Of a stretch of 64,000 nucleotides of DNA, positions 17,070 through 24,525 are shown piece by piece. Each line of letters starts with the position of its first letter. Position 1 is the first letter of the stretch. The stretch spans positions 606,001 to 670,000 of the forward strand of contig JAEMWC010000283.1 of assembly GCA_016490735.1 (NCBI GenBank), given 5' to 3'. The DNA comes from Pachyseris speciosa (lineage: Eukaryota > Cnidaria > Anthozoa > Scleractinia > Pachyseridae). Below the pieces are notes generated by a model, which searched no databases, was not told where the DNA came from, and was given only the letters and a program-made list of their open reading frames with translations. The position numbers and the translations under genes were made by a program.

Positions 17070-17574
17070 AACAGATATTGCTGGAGTTGATTATACACGT
17101 GGTGGCTCATTGCTTGGAGATATCATGTATGCAAAACCAGAAGATATACAAAAATGGATAGCTAAAATCAATAAAATGGGAGGCGCGATTGATATCCATA
17201 AGGTAATTGGCAAGCTTCCTAAACCAAAAGCAGGTTGGACTCCAAGTAAGTATAAGTATATGGGACCATACAATCCATTGCATGAGCAGTTGGAATATGA
17301 TCCAAATACTGGTGAGGTCTTGAAATGGAATGTACAACCTTACAATAAGGTGGATGAAATAGCAGCTTATCATGATATTTGTTATGATATGGGAAAAAAT
17401 AAAGGTGATTGTGATAGAACAATGGTCGAGTCGCTAGATCAAATACCATATGGTGAGATGCCAAAATGGTGTCAAACAGCTAGATTCTTAATTGATAAAA
17501 AACAGAAACTTGGTCTTGGTGTTTCAAAAAACGGAAAAAGCCGTCGAGTGAAGAAAACTGGCAAGAAAAACTAG
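17062..17574 (+). CDS. Viral phospholipase A2-domain capsid protein
   Basis: The 170-residue frame contains a calcium-loop-like YMGPYNPL at residues 66-73 and the His-Asp catalytic signature DEIAAYHDICYD at 98-109, the pair that defines parvovirus/adintovirus-type PLA2 domains; one loop Gly is Tyr here. Such domains in virion proteins help breach endosomal membranes during entry by hydrolysing phospholipid sn-2 esters. The Gly-rich GGAIDIHK stretch precedes it and a basic tail (GKSRRVKKTGKK) follows. The 3' end overlaps the integrase frame in -1 register at an A_AAA_AAC heptamer. No promoter motif is seen before its ATG. Confidence 0.8.
   Translation: MYKTDIAGVDYTRGGSLLGDIMYAKPEDIQKWIAKINKMGGAIDIHKVIGKLPKPKAGWTPSKYKYMGPYNPLHEQLEYDPNTGEVLKWNVQPYNKVDEIAAYHDICYDMGKNKGDCDRTMVESLDQIPYGEMPKWCQTARFLIDKKQKLGLGVSKNGKSRRVKKTGKKN
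17526..17532 (+). promoter_or_regulatory. Candidate -1 frameshift site A_AAA_AAC
   Basis: The heptamer AAAAAAC is phased with the PLA2 frame (AAA 17527-17529, AAC 17530-17532), the same form as the retroviral gag-pro site. A -1 slip enters a frame that is open from 17499 to the end of the integrase at 18494. Only a weak CGG/CCG stem lies directly downstream. Confidence 0.6.
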
Positions 17575-18494
17575 CTGATGAATTACATGCACCCATAAAA
17601 CGAAATTTCACTCGGCGGCGTGTGATTGTAACTAAAATTGATGAAATATGGGCAAGCGATCTAGTTGAAATGCAACAGTTCAGTAAATGGAATAAAGGTT
17701 ATCGATATCTTCTCATGGTTATTGATGTCTTCAGCAAATACGGTTGGATTGTCCCATTGAAGGATAAGAAAGGTGAATCTGTCACTGAAGCATTCAAAAC
17801 AATATTCAAGGAAGGCAGAAAACCACAGTATTTATGGGTTGATAAAGGTAAAGAGTTTTACAACAAACACTTGAAGGACTTGCTAGAGAAACATAGTGTA
17901 CAGATGTACTCAACTGAGAATGAAGAGAAGTCATCAGTAGTTGAAAGATGGAATAGGACAATGAAGTCCAAAATGTGGAAGCAGTTCACTGTTCAAGGTA
18001 ATACACAGTATTTAGACATGTTACCAAAATTAGTGAAACAGTACAACAACACAAAACATTCAAGCATAAAGATGACACCTACAGAGGCTAGTAAAAAGAG
18101 GAATGAAGGAACTGTTTACTTCAATTTGTATGGTGATATGAAAACATTAAAACAGAAACCGAAATTCAAAATAGGTGATAAGGTTCGAATATCTAAGTAT
18201 AAAAGAAAGACTTTTGACAAGGGCTATACACCAAATTGGACAGAAGAAGTGTTTACAGTTGATAAGATCCAATACACTAATCCAATCACTTACAAACTAA
18301 AAGATCTCAACGATGAAGAAATACAAGGGAGTTTTTATGAAGCTGAATTATTAAAAGCCACACAGGATGTATTCCGTATTGATAAAGTCATTCGCAGAGA
18401 TTACAAGAAGAAACAAGCTTTGGTGAAGTGGAAGGGTTACAGTGACGAATTTAACAGTTGGATACCGTTCAAGGATTTAAAAGACATATTATAA
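17532..18494 (+). CDS. Retrovirus-type integrase with C-terminal chromodomain
   Basis: The rve fold shows the D,D,E triad: Asp in WASDLVEM near 17658, Asp in WVDKGKEF near 17841, Glu in SSVVERWNRT near 17943. The C-terminus (from about 18370) is a chromodomain with VFRIDKVIRR and VKWKGY, used by related transposons to target chromatin. It integrates the linear element by strand transfer, normally giving 6-bp target duplications in Polintons. The integrase N-terminus (KLADELHAPIKRNFTRRR) lies before any ATG in its frame and overlaps the PLA2 gene, so translation through the 17526-17532 slippery site is plausible. The catalytic frame is intact. Confidence 0.92.
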   Translation, partial: RKKPSSEENWQEKLADELHAPIKRNFTRRRVIVTKIDEIWASDLVEMQQFSKWNKGYRYLLMVIDVFSKYGWIVPLKDKKGESVTEAFKTIFKEGRKPQYLWVDKGKEFYNKHLKDLLEKHSVQMYSTENEEKSSVVERWNRTMKSKMWKQFTVQGNTQYLDMLPKLVKQYNNTKHSSIKMTPTEASKKRNEGTVYFNLYGDMKTLKQKPKFKIGDKVRISKYKRKTFDKGYTPNWTEEVFTVDKIQYTNPITYKLKDLNDEEIQGSFYEAELLKATQDVFRIDKVIRRDYKKKQALVKWKGYSDEFNSWIPFKDLKDIL

Positions 18495-18505
18495 AGAGAA
18501 AATTA

Positions 18506-18518
18506 TCTAACATATATG
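18506..18518 (+). promoter_or_regulatory. Orphan late-type TCTAA motif followed by ATG-TGA
   Basis: TTATCTAACATATATG fits the late motif well, but the ATG (18516-18518) is followed at once by TGA. No gene starts here now; about 115 bases further is the start of the Bro-N gene. It may be a relic of a lost gene or drive a longer leader. Confidence 0.45.
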
Positions 18519-18581
18519 TGAAGGAGACCTACAGTATATCTGTTATTTGCTATCATGTAGCCAAGAATATTATTATTCCTG

Positions 18582-18607
18582 ACTATATTTAAACACAGGT
18601 CGAAAAT
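18582..18607 (+). promoter_or_regulatory. Early-type TATA module, Bro-N gene
   Basis: TATATTTAAACACAG followed by GTCGAAAATG lies about 55 bases before the Bro-N start. The same core with nearly the same spacing precedes PolB at 19780-19804. TATATTTAAA can act as a TATA box. Confidence 0.6.
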
Positions 18608-18637
18608 GAATTAAAAATAAATTATTATAATATACAA

Positions 18638-19518
18638 ATGCAAAAATATTCCTACGATAATAAAGAATTGGATGTATCAATAGATTGCTATCTTGATGAA
18701 AAAATGAGATTTGGTTCAGAGGTAGAGACATAGCTTCTATTCTTGACTATAAAAATCCACAAAAAGCAATCAAGGATCATGTTTTATCTGATGATAGAAT
18801 CTTAAGAGACCACAAAATCAGCATAAATTCACGATGTAACAAAACGTTACCTCGTGCTGAGGCCACTGATTCACGATGTAACAAAACGGTCCCTCGTGCT
18901 GAGGCCACTGATTCACGATGTAACAAAACGTTACCTCGTGCTGAGACCATTGAAAAAACTTTCAAATGTTTTTTTATAAATGAATCAGGATTTTATTCAC
19001 TAATACTGTCCTCTAAAAAACAGGAAGCAGCAAAATTTAAACATTGGGTTACATCTAAAGTGTTGCCATCAATCAGAAAACAGGGGTATTACAATCAGTT
19101 CAATGACAGAAGCAATAATATGCTGATGATTGAAAGTGAAGATGATCTGCACTACAAGATTGTGTCATTCATCAGAAAGAAATATGAAGGTGCATTAATG
19201 GTGGCGGGATTAGGTGAAAATCAAATAAGCTCAAACATGCGAATCAGAAGTTATAAGAAAGGATATATGGCTGGACAGTGTGATTTAATGCTGATGAATC
19301 CCACAAGAAAACACAGTGCTCTTTGTCTTGAATTCAAAAGCCCAACAGGTGTGTATAAAGTGTCAGACAAACAGTCTGATATGAAGCTAATGTATGAGAA
19401 AAACAACTGCAAATACATCATGAGCAATAGTTTCGAAGACTTGATTCATGAAATAACTAAACACGTGGAAGAGAGCAAATTATACTTATCAAGAAGAGAA
19501 AGATATTTAAAAAAATAA
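18638..19518 (+). pseudogene. Bro-N domain protein fused to a VRR-NUC/PD-(D/E)XK-like nuclease, frame-broken
   Basis: The ATG at 18638 opens ~32 codons, then the frame changes (18700-18714) to one carrying the Bro-N signature WFRGRDIASILDYKNPQKAI and later WVTSKVLPSIRK. Bro-N is a DNA-binding domain common in large DNA viruses. The C-terminal half has GQCDLMLMN and LCLEFKSP followed by SDKQ, the D...ExK pattern of PD-(D/E)XK/VRR-NUC nucleases. An in-frame triple 14-codon repeat (18829-18954) sits inside the Bro-N domain. It follows an early-type TATA module, so a role in replication or host interference is likely. The nuclease reading rests on motif spacing only. Confidence 0.7.
18829..18954 (+). 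repeat. Three 42-bp direct repeats inside the Bro-N domain
   Basis: Repeats start at 18829, 18871 and 18913 with TCACGATGTAACAAAACG and keep the reading frame, giving three near-identical 14-residue units (SRCNKT.PRAEATD). The second and first differ at two bases. Such exact recent duplication inside a domain loop suggests replication slippage. Confidence 0.9.
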
Positions 19519-19536
19519 TTTATATAACTATATATT

Positions 19537-19734
19537 ATGGAGAATCAAAATGTTAAGAGAGGTCGGGGAAGGCCTAGAGTTCTCAGTGATGAGGAAAGAA
19601 AAAAACACAAGACTACCTATATGCTAAATAAAGAATGGTACTGTAACATATGTAAGACAGGACGTAACTACACAATGGCAGGGAAATCTTGCCATATTAA
19701 AACAAAAAAACATCAAAAAAATATTCTTCAATAA
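19537..19734 (+). CDS. Small AT-hook and C2H2-like zinc-finger protein (65 residues)
   Basis: The N-terminus has an AT-hook-like RGRGRPR, and the C-terminal half reads WYCNIC ... SCHIKTKKH, fitting a C-x2-C...H-x5-H finger. It lies between the Bro-N/nuclease and PolB genes on the same strand and starts at TATATTATG with no TCTAA or TATA module, so it may share the Bro-N transcript. A regulator or replication-associated DNA-binding protein is likely. Confidence 0.7.
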   Translation: MENQNVKRGRGRPRVLSDEERKKHKTTYMLNKEWYCNICKTGRNYTMAGKSCHIKTKKHQKNILQ

Positions 19735-19779
19735 TTACAATTCAAAAGGATCCAGTAATTGGATCAATTGAATTCTCAA

Positions 19780-19804
19780 CCATATTTAAACACAGACGGA
19801 AATG
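19780..19804 (+). promoter_or_regulatory. Early-type TATA module, PolB gene
   Basis: CATATTTAAACACAG followed by ACGGAAATG lies 59 bases before the PolB ATG and matches the module at 18582-18607 base for base over its core. Confidence 0.6.
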
Positions 19805-19838
19805 TTTTAAAGAAATAATAACTATAGATATATTATAA

Positions 19839-22800
19839 ATGGAAAAAACTATCGAAACTAGTAGTAATATGGACAAGAAAAGTCTCAAAAAATTGAGCAA
19901 ATCTAAGCTAATCGAGTTGTTGTTGAAGCAACAGAAGAAACCAAAAGTTATTATAGTTGATGACACAAAACCTGTACCTAAACCAAGAACAAGACCAATT
20001 CCTGCACCAAGGACGAAAAGACCAACTGTGAAAGAATTGGTTGATTATTTTGAGAGGAAAAGACTTCCAGCCCCACCTGCTGAATGGTTGGAAGAAATAG
20101 AACAATTAAAAAAGAGACCAATTCCCGCCCCAAGAGCCAAAAAGGTTGTTCATAAACCAGCGATTGCACCCAGAACAAAAATAGAGCAAACCGAGAAAGC
20201 TCTGAAGGGTTTCACAAAATCTTTTGAAATCAGTATAAAAAATAACAAAGACCCGCTTGCGCAACTGCAAAACACAAGAAAGGCTGTTGCATATAATATT
20301 ATAAAATTGTTGAATGAAATTAAAGGTCTCAAATTCGTTGAAACGCTAAAGGTAACATTCGCAAAAATGACTGACGGAGCAATAGAATACAAAACCGCAT
20401 ATTTCAACAGTGTAGCTCAAATAATTGTGAATAATCTGGAAGTAACTGAATCACTACAGTTGTCAAAAGACCAAATAATGAATAAGATTGCAGTTTGGGT
20501 ATCTGAAGGTTCAGGTTGGACTGTTGATTCAGTTGATAGTCATTATCTTAATGTTGTGAAATATGCGCCAATGAAGGGCTCCTCATACATTAAACTACCA
20601 AATGAACTCAGAAACAGTGCAAAGGGTTTAATTAACATAAAGAATGATGATGATCTGTGCTTCATGTGGTGCCACATCAGACACCTGAACCCACAAGAGA
20701 AATACCCACAGAGAATAAAGAAGACTGACAGAAAATTTGTCAATACATTAGATTATTCAGGGGTTGAATTCCCAGTTGCAACCAAGCATTACAACAAGAT
20801 AGAGAAACAAAATGAGATCAACATCAATGTTTTTGGTTATGAGAATAGACAGCCATATCCAATTTTTGTTTCAAAAGAGAAATATGAAGACTGCTTGAAT
20901 CTGCTTCTAATAACTGAAAATGAAAACAAGCATTATGTGCTAATCAAAGATTTCAATAAGTTCATGTACAATCAAACAAAGCACAAAGAAAGAAAACACT
21001 TTTGTATGCACTGTCTTCAATGCTTCAGCTCTGAAAGGGTGTTGAATGATCACAAGGACAACTGCATGCAAGTAAATGGCACACAGGCAATAAAAATGCC
21101 AAACAAAGATAACAACATACTGAAATTCAACAACTTTCATAAACAACAGCAGGTACCATTTGTGATCTATGCTGATTTTGAGGCCATCACTGAAAAAATA
21201 CACGGTTGCCAACCCAACAGTGATAAATCATATACAGAGGCTTATCAGAAGCATACTGACTGTGGATATGGTTACAAAGTTGTTTGTTGCTATGACGATA
21301 AATATAGCAAACCAGCAGCAATATACAGAGGTGAAAAGGCTGTGTACAAATTCATGGAAGCTATGCTGGATGAAGTCAAATATTGCAAGAATGTTGTGAA
21401 AAAAATTTTTAACAAACCATTGAAAATGACTGAGGATGATGAAAAAGAATTCCAAAAAGCTGAAATGTGTCACATCTGTGATAAGAAGTATACTGAAAAG
21501 GATATTAGAGTCCGAGATCATTGTCACATTACTGGTAAATACAGAGGTTCTGCTCACCAAGATTGTAATCTGAAACTCAGAGTGAATCCAGATGAAATAA
21601 AGATACCAGTCATATTTCACAATCTAAGAGGCTATGATAGTCATTTTATTATGCAGGAGATTGGAGCCATTGTTAAGAAGCACACTTACAAAAACAAGAA
21701 AGGTGAAGACTGTCAAATGAATATCAATGCTATCCCAAATAACATGGAGAAGTATATGGCTTTCATGCTTGGCAATCACTTGACATTCATTGATAGTTTC
21801 CAGTTCATGAGGTCTAGTTTGGAAAAACTTGTAGGCAATCTACCTAAAGAAGCCTTAAAATACACCTCACAAGAGTTCAAGGGAAAGGATCTTAATCTGA
21901 TGGCACAGAAAGGTGTTTATCCTTACGACTACATGGACAGTTTCGATCAATTCAATCAGAAGCTGCCCTCAAAAGAAGAATTTTACAGTATATTGAGTGA
22001 TGAGCATATATCAGATGAAGACTATACACATGCTCAGACAGTGTGGGAAACATTCTCTTTGAAAAACATGGGCGATTATCATGACCTGTACCTTAAAACA
22101 GATGTACTCCTACTGGCTGATGTATTTGAAAACTTCAGAAAAACATGCCTTGAGTACTATAAACTGGACCCGTGTCACTATTTCACATCTCCCGGTTTAT
22201 CATGGGACGCCATGCTTAAAATGACTGACATTAAACTAGAATTGATGACTGATATTGATATGTTCCAGTTCATTGAAAAGGGTCTGCGCGGTGGTATCAG
22301 CTATATGGCCAACCGTTACGGTAAAGCAAATAATAAATACATGAAAGAGTATGACGAGAAGGCGCCCTCGAAGTACATCATGTATCTTGATGCTAATAAT
22401 TTGTATGGTTGGGCTATGAGTCAATATTTACCAACAGGCGGATTCAAATGGATGACAGAAAAGCGGATCAGCAAGTTAGACCTGGCTGTCTATAAAGAAG
22501 ATAGTGCAAAGGGTTTGATTCTTGAAGTTGACCTTAAATACCCCCAAGAGTTACATGATCTTCACAATGACTATCCACTTGGACCGAAATACGTCTAAGT
22601 GACTGGGGACATGCTATCAGATTATTGTAGAAACATCGCGAAGAAATATAAAATATCAACTGGTCTGGTACATAAACTGATACCAACATTAAGCAACAAA
22701 GAAAAATACGTGCTCCATTATAGGAACCTCCAATTATATAGTGATCTCGGTTTGAAAATAACTAAAGTCCATCGAGTGTTAGAGTTCAATCAGTCCGCGT

Positions 22801-23652
22801 GGCTCAGACAGTACATCGACTTCAACACTCAGAAAAGAACTAGCGCAAAAAATGCCTTTGAGAAAGACTTCTTCAAGCTGATGAATAACAGTGTATTTGG
22901 AAAAACGATGGAAAACCTCAGAAAGCGAGTAGACGTCAGATTGGTGACTGATGAGAAGAAGCTATTGAAATTAGCTAGTAAACCCACTTATGTTAGCAGT
23001 AAAATCTTCGATAAAAATCTAGTAGCTGTTCATAAGATAAAAGAAACACTTACTTTAAACCGGCCGGCATACGTGGGGATGTGTATTCTAGACCTTAGTA
23101 AGACACTGATGTACGATTTCCATTACAACTACATTAAACAAAAGTACGGTAACAAGGCCAAGCTGCTCTTCACAGACACAGACTCACTGACCTATGAAAT
23201 TGAAACCCAAGACGTCTATAGAAATTTCTGGAAGGATAAAAATAAATTTGACAATAGCGACTACCCAGAATGCTCTCCATATTTCGATAAGTCGAATAAA
23301 AAAAGTGATTGGTAAATTCAAAGATGAGGCAGCAGGAGTACCCGTTTGCGAATTCATCGGTCTACGATCGAAAATGTTTAGCTATATGAAAGATAACCAA
23401 AAAGGAGGGAAGACAGCGAAAGGAATAAAAAAGAACATAATCAAAAATAAAATCAAACATGAAAATTATAAAGACACTCTATTCAATAATAAACAGTTGC
23501 ATCATAGAATGAAAACAATCAGAAGTCAGAACCATCAACTTGGAAGTTATGAGATAAATAAAGTATCACTCAGCTGCTTTGACGACAAGCGGTATATTCA
23601 TGATAATGGCGTGACAAGCTTTGCATATGGACACTATTCTATTCTTTCTTAA
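19839..23652 (+). pseudogene. Protein-primed DNA polymerase B (Polinton pPolB), two breaks
   Basis: The N-terminal part is basic with repeated PIPAPR motifs, a possible SH3-binding or terminal-protein region. Then come a CxxC/HxxxxC finger (FCMHCLQCF), ExoI DFEAI near 21175, an endonuclease VII-like CHIC...RDHCHITGKYRG...CN cluster (21466-21570), ExoII HNLRGYDSHF, ExoIII YHDLYLKTDVLLLADVF, and palm motifs A (YLDANNLYGWAM, 22380), B (MNNSVFGKT, 22880) and C (FTDTDS, 23170). A TAA at 22596-22598 interrupts the frame between motifs A and B, and an A7 run near 23300 shifts the frame by one base before the C-terminus. Length (about 1,270 codons) is normal for Polinton PolB. As assembled, no full polymerase can be made. 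Confidence 0.93.
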
Positions 23653-23909
23653 ACTTAACATTCTTTACCTTCATAAATATTGGCATTCATTAATTTGAAG
23701 AAGATATCCCTTTCTTTCCAAGGATCCTTTATAATGATTTCATTATAAACCATCTTCGACGTCGTTATTTTAAAGGCAACCAACTTTTTATCAAAATGGT
23801 TCTACTTCTGATAAAAATATCAGAAAATTGCAAACGAGATACAATTCTGATTGGTTAGAAAAATCATACGACCGTCACATGACTTAGAATAATAGCTATA
23901 GGGGTTTCC
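23653..23909. other. AT-rich stretch after PolB, nothing recognised
   Basis: I see no gene or clear repeat here. It separates the PolB stop from the terminal direct repeats. Confidence 0.4.
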
Positions 23910-24256
23910 CTGTTTTCCGAGAATGTCACGATTGGTGATTTTTCCGAGAATGTCACGCATTTTAATACGAGATCAAAAATGTGCTGACCTTGGTTCCATC
24001 AGATTGAACAACTATATATTTCATCAAATTAAATAACTATATATTCCAAAATACGAGATCATTTTGCTAAAACACCCCCCTAAATTAATTTTTGATCTTG
24101 TACCCCCAAGTACTGTTTTTCCGAGAATGTCTCGCTTGGTGTTTTTCCGAGAATGTCACGCATTTTTAATAAACTATAGATTACCATTATACGAGATCAT
24201 TTTGCTAAAACACTCCCTAAATTAATTTTTGATCTGGTACCCCCAAACACTATACT
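23910..24256. repeat. Right terminal region of the Polinton with tandem direct repeats
   Basis: Two tandem copies (23910-24112 and 24113-24250) share TTTTCCGAGAATGTC (twice in each), ACGAGATCATTTTGCTAAAACA and AATTAATTTTTGATCT followed by GGTACCCCCAA. The element end is put at TATACT|ACTTATGC: satellite sequence resumes exactly at 24257, and read inward the end is AGTATAGTG. The reverse-complement terminus was not found on the left side of the element. Confidence 0.8.
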
Positions 24257-24387
24257 ACTTATGCAATGTTAGGATTACCCACGCCAATGTTTTGAAATCT
24301 ATAAGTAATTTAATAGACGTTGTCTATATAGACGCGAGCTTTATACTATAGACGAAATAAAGCGCCCAAGGTCATGAATAAGACTAG

Positions 24388-24525
24388 TTTCGAATTGTGG
24401 AAGAACAAAGCAACCAAGTCGACGTTTAGGCGAATAATTTGAATTTCGCTTTGTTGTTAACAAAGGAAAATGCAAATTATTCCCTGAACCTCGACTTGGT
24501 TCTTTTGTTGTCCCACAATTCGAAA
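24388..24525. repeat. ~140-bp near-palindrome in the satellite unit (representative)
   Basis: Arms run from TTTCGAATTGTGG to CCACAATTCGAAA with matching ACCAAGTCGA and GAATAATTTG blocks, centred on GTTAAC. The same palindrome starts near 26088, 27788, 29499, 31205, 33081, 34793, 36485 and 40616. It could extrude as a cruciform or give a hairpin RNA. Confidence 0.9.

Larger units (their letters stand above)
5942..24256. mobile_element. Polinton/Maverick (adintovirus-like) integrated element, left end missing
   Basis: The block has the diagnostic Polinton/adintovirus set: protein-primed PolB, retrovirus-type integrase with chromodomain, FtsK/HerA-like packaging ATPase, adenain-like cysteine protease, double jelly-roll major capsid and penton-like minor capsid, plus a PLA2 protein and fibres. 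The right terminus is placed at 24256: read inward from there the sequence starts AGTATAGTGTTTGGGGG, and Polinton ends usually start with AG. Satellite sequence resumes at the next base. No matching inverted terminus was found on the left, where a foreign PolB fragment and the 4-kb repeat abut the body. Several core genes carry single-base frame breaks or a nonsense codon, so it is probably inactive as assembled. Confidence 0.93.

Noticed and set aside
18829..18954. CRISPR-like array
   Set aside because: Repeats are directly adjacent, without spacers, in frame in a protein-coding gene of a eukaryotic element.
23290..23320. Programmed +1 shift near the PolB C-terminus
   Set aside because: It lies at an A7 homopolymer and needs a +1 change; a homopolymer indel is more likely.
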